Source: Bdellovibrionales bacterium (lineage in GTDB: Bacteria; Bdellovibrionota; UBA1018; CAIMNF01). From it: DNA of 64,000 bases. This document shows, one piece after another, positions 8,691-17,977 of this stretch. The DNA is taken from positions 1-64,000 of the forward strand of contig CANHQK010000008.1 of NCBI GenBank assembly GCA_947462765.1. The letters are read 5' to 3'. Made by a program: the position numbers and the translations under genes. Each line of letters begins with the position of its first letter. Position 1 is the stretch's first letter. The notes beneath the pieces were generated by a model. It ran no database searches. It was not told the origin of the DNA and worked only from the letters and a program-made list of their open reading frames with translations.

Positions 8691-9872
8691 TTATTTGAGC
8701 ATGGACTTGAGAACATCTCCCCAACGGGTGGCTTGATCGAAGCTCAGTTGCGAGTAGAGGTCGGCATGCTGGGCATATTCATAGCGCGAAGTCGGGATCC
8801 AGATGGCCATGCCATAGGCTTTCGGAAACCGGTAGGTGTCATTGGCGATGATGAAGTCACCGGTCGAAGAGGCCAGGCGACTCAGGATGCCGGTATCGAG
8901 CGAGGAGATGCCAGCGTTCTTCACGTTGTTCAGGAAGTCGATGAAATCAACATAGTCTGAATTGGTGAAGCTCTGAGCATTCTCAGCCGCCTTCAAAACC
9001 TGTTTCACTGCGCTGGCATTCAGGTTTTTGAATGAGTCCGAGAACTCCCTGATATTCCGGGTCAGTGGGGCCAGGCGATCGAGATCGAAAGCCGAGAACG
9101 TCACTGCGCTCGAGGATCCCTGATAGGACTTCACGTATTCTTTGGAAAGGGCCTTGGCCACTTCCTGAGGGCTCGCCACCTGGAGGGCGTTCCAACGGGC
9201 GAGGAAGGTGTCATAGGGCCAGCCTGCACCCGGCTCGACTTCCTCAGAGCCTGCAAAAACACTGACCGAGTCTTTCATTTCATGAGCGACTTCGACCATG
9301 GCCATCAGGCAGGCGTCGGAAGCGTAGAGATCCACCTTGTGCCCGAGGATTTTGGCGGATTCGGACATGGCGAGTGCCAACTGCTTCGTGGTCATGCGAT
9401 TCCCCGAAAGGTCATCGTAGCTGATGTCCATGGGCTGGATGATGCTTCCGTCGCGTTTGCCGTGCCAACCGCTGCCATGGTTCCAGACATCGATGAACAT
9501 TTTCTGGGCCGGATACTTCTGGTTGGCCCAGCGGACGAAGTCCACCAGTGTGCGCCAGTCGCCCATGTCCACGCGCCCGAGGTTTTCTATGATCGGGGAG
9601 GTGACCTTGTTGAAGTCGTTATCCTTGCGGACCACAAGGCGCTTAACGGTCTTGGTCTGCAAGCTCGCCCACTGGACGATCACGTTCACACGGTCGGTGG
9701 ATCCGATCTTTTCCATTTGATTGATATTGAGAGCACCAAACGGGTCGAGATTGTTGAAGCCGTTCAGGTAGACGAGGAAGGTCCACTCCTTGGGTTGGCT
9801 GGAACCCTGGGCGTTGGCTTGGCCTGCGAAGCCGATGACGAGCGCGAGCAGGGCGATGAACGATCGAAGCAT
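8691..9872 (-). CDS. Clostripain-like cysteine peptidase (family C11), exported
   Basis: The 393-residue protein starts at 9872, where GGAGGAAT gives a strong ribosome binding site, and has a signal peptide ending AQANA. The caspase-like (clan CD) dyad is visible: H132 in WNHGSGWHG and C188 in SDACLMAMVE. Clostripain-family enzymes cleave after basic residues, often after self-processing; specificity here is not readable. With its own terminator it is a single-gene unit, consistent with a secreted digestive enzyme. Confidence 0.9.
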   Translation of the reverse strand: MLRSFIALLALVIGFAGQANAQGSSQPKEWTFLVYLNGFNNLDPFGALNINQMEKIGSTDRVNVIVQWASLQTKTVKRLVVRKDNDFNKVTSPIIENLGRVDMGDWRTLVDFVRWANQKYPAQKMFIDVWNHGSGWHGKRDGSIIQPMDISYDDLSGNRMTTKQLALAMSESAKILGHKVDLYASDACLMAMVEVAHEMKDSVSVFAGSEEVEPGAGWPYDTFLARWNALQVASPQEVAKALSKEYVKSYQGSSSAVTFSAFDLDRLAPLTRNIREFSDSFKNLNASAVKQVLKAAENAQSFTNSDYVDFIDFLNNVKNAGISSLDTGILSRLASSTGDFIIANDTYRFPKAYGMAIWIPTSRYEYAQHADLYSQLSFDQATRWGDVLKSMLK

Positions 9873-9952
9873 GAGAATTCCTCCGTTGAATTCGTTTGGT
9901 TCGGGCATTTGGGACTCATCCTGAATCCCGGGAACAATGCGTTTCGATCAGT

Positions 9953-9970
9953 CTCCCACGAAGGTGGGGG
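9953..9970 (-). terminator. Possible stem-loop ending the deo operon
   Basis: A 7-bp stem (953-959 with 964-970 of the 9-kb block, GAAG/CTTC loop) lies 15 nt after the cdd stop. No T-run follows on the minus strand, so it may be a Rho-linked or RNA-stabilising hairpin rather than an intrinsic terminator. Confidence 0.3.
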
Positions 9971-9984
9971 CCGGTATAGGAGAA

Positions 9985-10392
9985 TCAGGACCGCTCAAGA
10001 GCGGTTCTGTCGAATCCATGAGGGAGGAGCTCGTGATGTGTGTGGGTCTTGACGGTTCCGGTCTTGTTGACGAGATGCACGTGGCAGGATTTTGCCACAA
10101 ATTCATTGATGACCTGCCGGCACAGTCCGCAGGGCGACCAGGGCGGGTCGGCATCGGTGGCCACCGCGACCTCGGTGATCTCGATCGACGGACCTTCCTC
10201 GCTCACGGCTTTCCAGACCGCAACCCGCTCAGCGCACACAGTTCCACCGAACGAGGAATTCTCGATGTTGCAGCCGGTGTAGACCTTGCCGTTTGAAAGC
10301 CGGATCGCCGCACCCACCTGCTTTTTGCTGTAAGGCGAGTAGGAGTGATCCATCGCTCGGATGGCAAGACTCTTCAGGGTCTCATCGATCAT
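9985..10392 (-). CDS. cdd: Cytidine deaminase
   Basis: This 135-residue protein has the homotetrameric cytidine-deaminase signature. YSPYSKKQVGAA is the substrate region, TVCAERVA supplies the zinc-binding Cys and catalytic Glu, and SPCGLCRQ supplies the other two zinc Cys. It deaminates cytidine and deoxycytidine to uridine and deoxyuridine, feeding the phosphorylase encoded just upstream. It is the last gene of the deo operon and overlaps deoA by 4 nt (ATGA). Confidence 0.95.
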   Translation of the reverse strand: MIDETLKSLAIRAMDHSYSPYSKKQVGAAIRLSNGKVYTGCNIENSSFGGTVCAERVAVWKAVSEEGPSIEITEVAVATDADPPWSPCGLCRQVINEFVAKSCHVHLVNKTGTVKTHTHHELLPHGFDRTALERS

Positions 10393-11732
10393 TTGACGTT
10401 CGCCTCCAGGATCAGTTTCGGCGCGGTTTTCTTGGCTGCGCTGATCTTGATCATAGAGTGGATCTGGGACCCGATCAAATCGAAATCGGTCTTCTTGCTT
10501 CCGAAAACCGTGACCAGGGTATCGTCCGGCTTCACCAGGGCGCCCAGTTTTTTATGAAAAAACAGGCCAACCGAGTGATCGATGGGCTCTCCGACTCGAT
10601 TCCTGCCGGCCCCGAGTTGAATCAGCAGTCTTCCGATTTCCTCCGACTGCATCTCGGTCACATAGCCTTTTTTCCCGCAGCGGATATCGACGATCTTTTC
10701 GGACTTCATGTAACGCCAAGGCTCTTCGAGAGTGGAGGCGTCCCCCCCTTGGGCTGCGACCATTTCTTTGAACTTCTTCCAGGTCGAACCGTCCTCGAGT
10801 TTCTTTGCTGCCAGCTTTCGACCCTCGGCGTGGGATTTGACCACTTTTCCGATCTCAAGCATGTGAGCACACAGGTGCAGGGTGAGCTCCCGGAGATCCG
10901 AGGAACGGAGCTGGTAAGGATTGAGATCCTCGTTTTTCATGACCTCGATGCACTCGTAGATTTCGAGAGCGTTACCCGCTGCATATCCGAGGGGCTGGTC
11001 CATATTCGTGAGCGTGGCGCGCAATTCCACTTTGGATCGCTTGGCAACAGCTCTCAGTGTGCGCGCGAGGGTCATGGCTTCGGTCTTCTTTTTCATGAAG
11101 GCGCCATTTCCGACTTTGATATCCATGACCAGACCGTTGGCGCCCTCGGCGATTTTTTTCGACAGGATGGAAGAAGTGATGAGGGGAATGCACTCGATGG
11201 TCGCGGTCACATCCCTGAGGGCGTAGAAAATCCGGTCCGCCGGGGCGATTTTCTCACTTTGCGAAATGATGGCGCAGCCGACTTCCTGCAGGATCTTAGC
11301 GAACTCCTCGCGGGAGAGCACGGTCCGGTATCCGGGAATCGCCTCCAACTTGTCGATGGTTCCACCCGTGTGGCCGAGGCCCCGTCCGGCCATCATCGGG
11401 ACCTTGAGTCCGCAAGCAGCAGCAAGCGGGGCGAGAATGATCGAGACTTTGTCACCGATCCCGCCGGTCGAATGCTTGTCGACTTTGGCTCCCTTGATTT
11501 TTGACAGATCGACCGTTTCACCGGAATCGACCATGGACCGGGTGAGGTTGGCGGTTTCATCGAAGGTCATGCCCGTGAAATAGGTGGCCATGAGAAAAGC
11601 GCTGAGCTGGTAGTCGGGAATCTCCTTGGAAACCGCCCCTCGGATGATTTGTTCGATTTCTTGCGAATTCAGCGGAAGATTGTCGCGCTTCTTCTGGATG
11701 AGTTGTGGAATGGAAAGAGTGGAGGGAGTCAT
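10389..11732 (-). CDS. deoA: Thymidine / pyrimidine-nucleoside phosphorylase
   Basis: At 447 residues this is a normal-length nucleoside phosphorylase II. It shows the N-terminal helical domain and the phosphate-binding KVDKHSTGGIGDKVS. The family signature GRGLGHTGGTIDKLEAIPG is present. It converts (deoxy)pyrimidine nucleosides plus phosphate to base and (deoxy)ribose-1-phosphate. Sequence alone does not fix thymidine-only versus broad specificity. It is third in deoC-deoB-deoA-cdd, and its product goes to DeoB. Confidence 0.93.
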   Translation of the reverse strand: MTPSTLSIPQLIQKKRDNLPLNSQEIEQIIRGAVSKEIPDYQLSAFLMATYFTGMTFDETANLTRSMVDSGETVDLSKIKGAKVDKHSTGGIGDKVSIILAPLAAACGLKVPMMAGRGLGHTGGTIDKLEAIPGYRTVLSREEFAKILQEVGCAIISQSEKIAPADRIFYALRDVTATIECIPLITSSILSKKIAEGANGLVMDIKVGNGAFMKKKTEAMTLARTLRAVAKRSKVELRATLTNMDQPLGYAAGNALEIYECIEVMKNEDLNPYQLRSSDLRELTLHLCAHMLEIGKVVKSHAEGRKLAAKKLEDGSTWKKFKEMVAAQGGDASTLEEPWRYMKSEKIVDIRCGKKGYVTEMQSEEIGRLLIQLGAGRNRVGEPIDHSVGLFFHKKLGALVKPDDTLVTVFGSKKTDFDLIGSQIHSMIKISAAKKTAPKLILEANVK

Positions 11733-11744
11733 GCGGACCTGCTT

Positions 11745-12938
11745 TCAAAAAAGGGTGTTGAGAAATGAAGGGTTCGGTAAGGTTCTCTTCCCGGTCAGGG
11801 CTTCTTCGATGGTGGCACCCATGTCGGCGAAAGAATTGCGGATGCCGAGATCCACTGCGCGCTCCATTCTCGGGGACCAAGCGAGAACCGGTACGTATTC
11901 CCGGGTGTGGTCGGTTCCCCGGTAAGTGGGGTCGTTGCCATGGTCGGCAGTGAGGATGAAGAGATCGTCCGGAGTGGCCTGGGCCATCATGGCTCCGAGC
12001 GCGAGATCGAATTCCTCCAGAGCCACCCCAAAACCGTGGGCATCCCGACGGTGCCCGTAGAGCATGTCAAAGTCGATCAGATTCACGTACACGAGACCAG
12101 TGGGTTCTCGATCCATGCATTCAAGCATGACGCGTAAACCGTCGGTGTTTCCCTTCGTATCGATATTTCTCGGGACCCCGACACCGGCGAAGATGTTCGA
12201 GATTTTTCCGACTCCGAGAACCGGGATTCCCTCTTTAGTCAGTCGGTCGAGAACAGTGGGCCCGAAGGGGAGTTGGGCATAGTCTTTCCGGTTGTAGGTA
12301 CGCTTGAACGGTGTGCCCTTGGACGGATCTCCGATGAAGGGCCGGGCGATCACCCGGCCGAGATTCAGCTCGTCACAGATGCTCCTTGCGGATTTGCAAA
12401 CCTCGTAGAGTCGGTCGAGACCGAAGGTTTCTTCGTGGGCGGCCACCTGCCAAACGCTGTCGGCCGAGGTGTAAAGGATGGGTTTGCCCGTACGCATGTG
12501 CTCAGGGCCCAGTTTCTCGATGATTTCCGTACCACTGGCAGCGGAGTTGCAGAGAACGCCCGGAAGGCCGTTCTCACGGACCCAGCGCTCCACCACGGCA
12601 TCGGGGAAGCCTTGTTCGTAAACCGGGAAGGCTTCGCTCACCACCAGGCCCGCCATTTCCCAGTGGCCCGAGGTGGTGTCTTTTCCGGCGGATTGCTCAC
12701 GGGCTTTGCCGTAGCCACCGCGGACGCGTCCAGGTTCGACAGTGCCTGACACCGGGGAGATGCGCCCCAGGCCCATCCCGAGCAGGTGGGGAATGTGAAG
12801 AGGCGTTCCCCGTTTCTTGAGTACCGACTCGGCCAGATTCGAGAGGGTGTTCGAGCCCGTATCCCCGAACGCAGGGGCATCCGGGGCTTCGCCCACGCCA
12901 AGACCATCCATCACAATCCAAAATACACGCTTGATCAT
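11745..12938 (-). CDS. deoB: Phosphopentomutase
   Basis: This 397-residue protein of the alkaline-phosphatase superfamily has an N-terminal metal site in [25 protein letters not shown] with the phosphorylated Thr region, and the distal [20 protein letters not shown] metal ligands. It interconverts (deoxy)ribose-1-phosphate and -5-phosphate, linking DeoA to DeoC. Its ATG follows the deoC stop directly (TGAATG), so translation is probably coupled. Confidence 0.95.
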   Translation of the reverse strand: MIKRVFWIVMDGLGVGEAPDAPAFGDTGSNTLSNLAESVLKKRGTPLHIPHLLGMGLGRISPVSGTVEPGRVRGGYGKAREQSAGKDTTSGHWEMAGLVVSEAFPVYEQGFPDAVVERWVRENGLPGVLCNSAASGTEIIEKLGPEHMRTGKPILYTSADSVWQVAAHEETFGLDRLYEVCKSARSICDELNLGRVIARPFIGDPSKGTPFKRTYNRKDYAQLPFGPTVLDRLTKEGIPVLGVGKISNIFAGVGVPRNIDTKGNTDGLRVMLECMDREPTGLVYVNLIDFDMLYGHRRDAHGFGVALEEFDLALGAMMAQATPDDLFILTADHGNDPTYRGTDHTREYVPVLAWSPRMERAVDLGIRNSFADMGATIEEALTGKRTLPNPSFLNTLF

Positions 12939-13637
12939 TCAGTAAACTCCCCCGGCACTCAGTCCCTTCAGGAGGGTCACCCCACTCGAGGTCCCGAGAC
13001 GGTCTGCGCCCGCCTCGATCAGAGCAAGAGCCCCGGCCAGATCCCGTATTCCCCCGGAGGCTTTGATCCGCGTGGTCGGGGCAAGTGTTTTTCGGAGCAA
13101 GCGAATATCCTCGATGGTTGCACCACTGACCGGAACTCCAGTGGCAAAGCCGGTTGAAGTCTTGACGAACGCGGCTCCCGCACGCTCGGCGGCGAGTGCG
13201 GCGGACACTTTCTCTTCACCGGTCAGGTAGGCAGTTTCGATGATCACCTTGACCGGAATTCCAGCACAAGCCCGGACGGTATCTGCGATATCCGACTCAA
13301 CCTCTTCCCACTGAGCGCTTTTGATCCGGCTCAGGTTCACCACCAGGTCGATTTCGGAGGCGCCCTCGTCTATGGCCCTACGCGCCTCGAAGGCTTTTGT
13401 TGCCGAGTGGCTGTAGCCGAGTGGGAAGCCGACGACCGTGATGGTGCCGACATCCGTACCGCGAAGCAGGGTGGCAGACTCACTGACCCAGCAAGGAGGA
13501 ATGCACACGGTGGCAAAGCGCCACTCTGCCGCTTCGCGACAATGAGCTTCCAACTCAGCCCGGGTGAGAGTGGGCTTGAGCAGGGTGTGGTCGATCTTGC
13601 GTGCGATTTCCGAATTACGACTGACGGACTGAGTCAT
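12939..13637 (-). CDS. deoC: Deoxyribose-phosphate aldolase
   Basis: This TIM-barrel class I aldolase (232 residues from ATG 13637) has KIDHTLLKP at the N-terminus, VVGFPLGYS, VKVIIETAYLT, and VKTSTGF with the Schiff-base Lys; IKASGGIRD carries the second active-site Lys. It cleaves deoxyribose-5-phosphate to glyceraldehyde-3-phosphate and acetaldehyde. An in-frame ATG at 13673 exists, but it lies beside the predicted -10 box and adds non-family residues. Neither start has a strong Shine-Dalgarno. It is the first gene of the operon. Confidence 0.92.
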   Translation of the reverse strand: MTQSVSRNSEIARKIDHTLLKPTLTRAELEAHCREAAEWRFATVCIPPCWVSESATLLRGTDVGTITVVGFPLGYSHSATKAFEARRAIDEGASEIDLVVNLSRIKSAQWEEVESDIADTVRACAGIPVKVIIETAYLTGEEKVSAALAAERAGAAFVKTSTGFATGVPVSGATIEDIRLLRKTLAPTTRIKASGGIRDLAGALALIEAGADRLGTSSGVTLLKGLSAGGVY

Positions 13638-13673
13638 ACATGGTTTTTTTGGGATTGATGTTCTCCAGCCCAT

Positions 13674-13702
13674 GCTATACTCTGTTTCCAGGCCTAAGTG
13701 AA
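13674..13702 (-). promoter_or_regulatory. Candidate promoter of the deo operon
   Basis: On the minus strand TTCACT (697-702 of the 13-kb block) and TATAGC (674-679) are separated by 17 nt; each matches consensus at 4/6 positions. A start near 13667 would leave a leader of about 30 nt before deoC ATG 13637. Confidence 0.4.
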
Positions 13703-14028
13703 GAATAGGCTAAAGATTTAGTGGTTTTATTGGTCCTTGTCCGGGTCCGGGAGAGCAAACACCAGCGAACGATCATCAGCTCCCGTTCGGATCAAAGACC
13801 GCAACAACAGGCAAGAAAACAAGAGTCTTCGCAACATCTTAGTGCGAATGGATTCAGGTAAAGCTTCAAGGCGACCCATTATGGAATGTCTCCGATTCAA
13901 TCAGACCGACGCTCTCCGCGAATGCAGGATTCTGCACCGGTGCGTCCTGATTCGAGGGATGGTTCCGGGGGAACCGGCCGGAAGTCTCTGAATCCGCTCT
14001 TTGGACCTTGCCACATTCGAGGTGGCCC
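13703..14028 (+). other. Gene-free leader upstream of RNase E
   Basis: This stretch of about 325 nt between the divergent deo promoter and rne holds no convincing ORF. It has several short inverted repeats, for example around 13961-13976 (GGTTCC...GGAACC). E. coli rne has a comparably long 5' UTR used for autoregulation by RNase E. By analogy this may be a regulatory leader, but I see no shared sequence. Confidence 0.35.
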
Positions 14029-16953
14029 ATGGCTAAAGAACTGATCATCAACGCAACACTTCCAGAGGTCCGGATCGCTCTTCTAGAGGAAGGTCGGATC
14101 CAGGAACTTCTGATCGAGCGGCAAAGTGAAAAAGGAATCGTAGGAAACATTTACAAGGGGCGGGTCACCCGGGTGCTCCCCGGCATGCAGGCTGCTTTTG
14201 TGGATGTCGGTCTCGAAAAGGCTGCTTTCCTTTATGTCGACGATATTTATGTCCATCCGGCAGTGATGGGTGAAGAAACGGAAATCGAAAACGAAGCCGA
14301 GGGCGAGGAGGAATCTTCTCAAGAGTCCGAGGGAACGATCCGTGCATTCGCCGCTCCTGAAGAGGGAGATGAAGTCGGCGCTGTGACCACAGCTGAACAG
14401 GACGAGTCGTATGGCGAAGGGGAAGGTGACACTTCATCTTTGGAATCCCACGCTTCAGAGCACGCCGAACAAGAGTTGACCCGGGACGAGATCTCCGAGG
14501 AGGTCCAGGATGCCGTGATGGATCAGGAATCCGATGAGTTCGAGGACTCAGAGGATTTTGAAGAGGACTCCGAAGACGCAGAAGAGGGTGAAGAAACCGG
14601 AGAGTTGTCTGCGGGTTCTGAAGAGGGATCGGTCGGTGGCGAAGTTTCAGCAGAAGGGGATTCTCCTGCCGGTGAAAACCCGTCTGAGTCGTCGCTTCAG
14701 GCGCTCAATGGAGAGCCTCGCCGGCGCCGTGGGCGCCGCCGCCGTCGCGGTCGTGGAAGAAACGGTGAGAACCGTGGGCGCCAGCAGTTCGCAGGGGGCG
14801 AGTCCCATGAAGACCCCAACCTGATTCCCGACTCCGTCAATGAAAACCTGAACGACTCTGCGAGCCTTCAAAGCGATCGTGCCGCCATGGCGGGTGTCGA
14901 AGAAGGTCCTCAGTCCCAGAATTCGAAATCCAAAAAGCCCCGTCCTGAGTTCCGTGAACAGCGTGGACGTGATCGTAGGATCAAGGCCAAGAATATGCGT
15001 CCTCGGACGCAGGCCAATATCGCCGATCTGCTCAAAGAGGGCCAGGAAGTGATCGTCCAGGTGGCCAAGGATCCGATCGCCACCAAGGGAGCGCGCCTCA
15101 CTTGCCACGTCAGTCTTCCCGGACGTCACCTGGTTTGCATGCCTTCCATCGATCACGTCGGCGTGAGTCGCAGGATCGAGCGCGACGACGAGCGTCGTCG
15201 GTTGCGGGATTTTGTCGAGAAAAACAGACCCCGGAAGATGGGGTTCATCGTCAGGACCGCAAGTGGCGGAAAAGACCCTGAATCCTGGATCAAGCAGGAC
15301 ATCGATTACTTGTCCAAGCTCTGGGGCGAGATTCGCACCCGTGCGGATGATGTATCGGCTCCATCCCTTGTGTACGAGGACTTGAACTCCACTCTCCGCG
15401 CGATCCGGGACTGGGTGAACGAGGACATCGACCGGATCATCGTCGATACGCGGTACCACTACAATGAGTTGCTCGCTTTTGCTGAGCGATTCATGCCTTC
15501 CTTGATCGATAAGATCGAGTTGTACCAGGGGGATATTCCTGTGTTCGACGCTTACGGTCTGTCGAGCGAGCTCACCCGTTCGCTCGAGCGTCGGGTGTGG
15601 CTGAAAAGCGGGGGTTACATCGTCATCGACCAGGCCGAGGCCTTGGTCGCAATCGACGTGAACACCGGCCGTTTCGTGGGTAAAAAGAATCTCGAGGACA
15701 CCATCCTGAAGACCAACCTCGAGGCGGCTGAGGAGATCGCTTATCAGCTCCGTCTGCGCAATTGCGGTGGCATCATCATTGTCGACTTCATTGATATGGA
15801 GCGCGAAGAGAACAAGATGCGGGTCTATCGTGCGCTCGATGAAGCGCTCAAAAAAGATCGCGCCCGTCCTTCGATCCAGAAAATCTCGGAACTCGGCCTG
15901 GTCGAGATGACCCGGAAACGGACTCGGGATACCCTGGTCCGTTCTTTGTGCGAGCCATGTTCGCATTGCGAAGGCCGTGGCTACATGAAGAGCAATTCCA
16001 CGGTGGCCTATGAGATTCTTCGCGAGATCGAACGTCTCAGCGTGGATCGCGAGGCCAAGAAGATCCTGGTTTCCGCCCATGAGGCGGTCATCAATATTCT
16101 AGCCATCGAGCTACGCGATGCGCTCGACCAACTCGAGCGTCGTTACAACAAGTCGGTTTATCTCCAGACCGTGATGGAATATCACGCCGAACAGTTCGAG
16201 GTGGTTTCCGACCGGGCTCCGAATCGCAAGCAGACCGTCGATCTGGCGCGGCAACTCCGCATGGAGCGCGAGCGCAGTGATCGTCGCGAAAAATCCAAGC
16301 GCGGTCGCGACGACAACCGTTCCGCGCGCGGTCAGGATCAAGAGAGGAACCGCGATCAGGAGCGCAGTCAGGATCGGAACCAAGATCGAAATCGTGATCG
16401 CGATCGGAATCGTGACCGGGATGGATCCGGACACCAAGGTAAGATCCAGCCCCAGCTTCCCGCAACGAAACCGAGCGGGAGCTTCATCACCACTCGTGCT
16501 GCCGCTCCGGTAGTCGAAGCGGCGCCTGCGGGGGCGAATTCGACTGATGCTGCCGACGGTGAGTTGCGCGAATCGGTGGTTCCTCAGGGAGTTCCTGCCG
16601 AACATTCTCCTGTGATTCAGGAGGTCGAGGCACGCGACTTCAACGAGATGGATGACGAAGACCAGTTGGCCTATCTCCGCGCTCAGGCCGCACAGGATGC
16701 GGCGATTGCGGGTGCCGGCGGTAAGCCACCGGTGAGTCCTGCCCAAGGGGGACAGAACGGCCCCGGGCAGCGCTGGGGAAGAAACCGTAACAGGAATCGC
16801 AATCGAGGTAGGGGTGGGAATGGTAACCAGGCGAATCCGAACGGGGGGCGGTTCCGTCCCCAAGGCGAACGCACTGGGAACAGTGAGCCTCAAGTGACCG
16901 GCGAAGCTTCCTTCGAACCTGCAGGGGGCCAAGGAGAGGGTTCAAATTCATGA
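14029..16953 (+). CDS. rne: Ribonuclease E/G with split S1 domain
   Basis: This 974-residue endoribonuclease should start mRNA decay and process rRNA/tRNA. The first half of the S1 domain (GNIYKGRVTRVLPGMQAAFVD) is at about residues 41-77. It is interrupted by some 240 low-complexity residues: acidic first, then Arg/Gly-rich. The S1 fold resumes at about 331 (IADLLKEGQEVIVQV). The catalytic Asp pair of the DNase I-like domain is D543 (AIDVNTGRF) and D586 (IVDFIDM), with the same 43-residue spacing as E. coli D303/D346. The Zn-link Cys lie in CEPCSHCEG. The C-terminal third is an Asp/Arg/Asn-repeat and Gly-Arg tail, probably an RNA-binding and degradosome scaffold. ATG 14029 has GAGGTG upstream; a TTG at 14008 is less likely. 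Confidence 0.93.
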   Translation: MAKELIINATLPEVRIALLEEGRIQELLIERQSEKGIVGNIYKGRVTRVLPGMQAAFVDVGLEKAAFLYVDDIYVHPAVMGEETEIENEAEGEEESSQESEGTIRAFAAPEEGDEVGAVTTAEQDESYGEGEGDTSSLESHASEHAEQELTRDEISEEVQDAVMDQESDEFEDSEDFEEDSEDAEEGEETGELSAGSEEGSVGGEVSAEGDSPAGENPSESSLQALNGEPRRRRGRRRRRGRGRNGENRGRQQFAGGESHEDPNLIPDSVNENLNDSASLQSDRAAMAGVEEGPQSQNSKSKKPRPEFREQRGRDRRIKAKNMRPRTQANIADLLKEGQEVIVQVAKDPIATKGARLTCHVSLPGRHLVCMPSIDHVGVSRRIERDDERRRLRDFVEKNRPRKMGFIVRTASGGKDPESWIKQDIDYLSKLWGEIRTRADDVSAPSLVYEDLNSTLRAIRDWVNEDIDRIIVDTRYHYNELLAFAERFMPSLIDKIELYQGDIPVFDAYGLSSELTRSLERRVWLKSGGYIVIDQAEALVAIDVNTGRFVGKKNLEDTILKTNLEAAEEIAYQLRLRNCGGIIIVDFIDMEREENKMRVYRALDEALKKDRARPSIQKISELGLVEMTRKRTRDTLVRSLCEPCSHCEGRGYMKSNSTVAYEILREIERLSVDREAKKILVSAHEAVINILAIELRDALDQLERRYNKSVYLQTVMEYHAEQFEVVSDRAPNRKQTVDLARQLRMERERSDRREKSKRGRDDNRSARGQDQERNRDQERSQDRNQDRNRDRDRNRDRDGSGHQGKIQPQLPATKPSGSFITTRAAAPVVEAAPAGANSTDAADGELRESVVPQGVPAEHSPVIQEVEARDFNEMDDEDQLAYLRAQAAQDAAIAGAGGKPPVSPAQGGQNGPGQRWGRNRNRNRNRGRGGNGNQANPNGGRFRPQGERTGNSEPQVTGEASFEPAGGQGEGSNS
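16341..16430 (+). repeat. In-frame Asp/Arg/Asn repeat within rne
   Basis: Degenerate 6- to 12-base units reading as (D/E)RN(Q/R)DR are repeated through this coding stretch. They look like slippage-prone in-frame expansion of the disordered RNA-binding tail. Confidence 0.6.
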
Positions 16954-17972
16954 TGTTTTCTCTCGCCTTCGAATTCGGTTCAGAGGTCCGCTTGGGCCGG
17001 GACCGGGGAGAAGGTTCGCACTCCCGGGAGGATGCGATCGCACGGTTCAATGATTTTTGTGCGGGACTCGGGTCGGCGAGCATGGAGGGAGATGGTCCCT
17101 TTCTCGGTTTGACCGAGGGGATGCTGCTGGCCGAGGAGGCGCACGAACGCGGTTATGAGACTGAGTCGTGGGTGCTGGATGAAGGGATGGCTCCGCACGA
17201 GCGGGATTGGCTCTCACAAGAAAAAGAGCTCACCCTCACCGCGTACTTCAAAGATGAAGGCTCCGCTCGCGCGGCCTTGGACTGGTTGTTACGTGAATAC
17301 CATTTCCGTTCAGTGCCTCGGTTGAAAGCCGAGGAAGAACAGGATTGGAATGCGACTTGGAAGGCGTCCTTCACCGGGATCGAAGTGGATGAGTTTTTGA
17401 AAGTTTTGCCTCCCTGGAGTGAGGAGTGGGCGGCGGCACAAAAGTCCGGAAGCACATCTGGAATTCTGGTGATCAATCCAGGTGCCGGATTCGGAACCGG
17501 CACTCATGAGACCACCCAATTGTGTTTGAAGGTCCTTCGTTCTCTCGGCAATCTCGAAGGAAAAACGGTGCTCGACTTCGGGTCTGGGTCCGGGATTCTC
17601 GGGATCCAGGCAGCCCGGCAGGGCGCCCGGGTTTATTGTGTTGAAATCGATCCGCTTGCCAATGAAAACGCCAGAGAGAACGCCGGTCTGAATGGAGTCG
17701 GAGAACGGATCCGGTTCCTCGAAGAGATCCCTGCCGAGATCAGAGGCGGCCGCGTTGACGTTCTGCTGGCTAACATTCTCCGTCCGATCCTGATCCGCTT
17801 TGCTCCGCTGATCCGGGATTGCCTGAAGCCGAAGTCCGAGCTGGTGCTTTCAGGATTGATCGAAACCGACCTAGAGGATGTCATCCGGACTTATCAGGAG
17901 GGGGGGAGTCCTTTCGTCCTCACCCGCCTCGAAAAAAATGAATGGAGAGCGCTCCGCCTCAGACGCGTTTGA
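16950..17972 (+). CDS. prmA: Ribosomal protein L11 methyltransferase
   Basis: This 340-residue class I SAM-dependent methyltransferase has the PrmA hallmark NPGAGFGTGTHETT. It also has the SAM-binding VLDFGSGSGILGI and the DVLLANILRPIL motif, which corresponds to the NxxxxxL catalytic region. Its N-terminal domain is longer than E. coli PrmA (about 293 residues), including an extra leading segment. It trimethylates L11 (RplK). It overlaps the rne stop codon by 4 nt, so rne-prmA is probably one transcript. Confidence 0.88.
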   Translation: MMFSLAFEFGSEVRLGRDRGEGSHSREDAIARFNDFCAGLGSASMEGDGPFLGLTEGMLLAEEAHERGYETESWVLDEGMAPHERDWLSQEKELTLTAYFKDEGSARAALDWLLREYHFRSVPRLKAEEEQDWNATWKASFTGIEVDEFLKVLPPWSEEWAAAQKSGSTSGILVINPGAGFGTGTHETTQLCLKVLRSLGNLEGKTVLDFGSGSGILGIQAARQGARVYCVEIDPLANENARENAGLNGVGERIRFLEEIPAEIRGGRVDVLLANILRPILIRFAPLIRDCLKPKSELVLSGLIETDLEDVIRTYQEGGSPFVLTRLEKNEWRALRLRRV

Positions 17973-17977
17973 CGACC

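Noticed and set aside
10293-11504. A 403-codon plus-strand frame across deoA.
   Set aside because: It is a high-GC shadow of a firmly identified enzyme.
14647-16080. A 477-codon minus-strand frame inside rne.
   Set aside because: It is the antisense of a conserved catalytic domain and has no recognisable domain.
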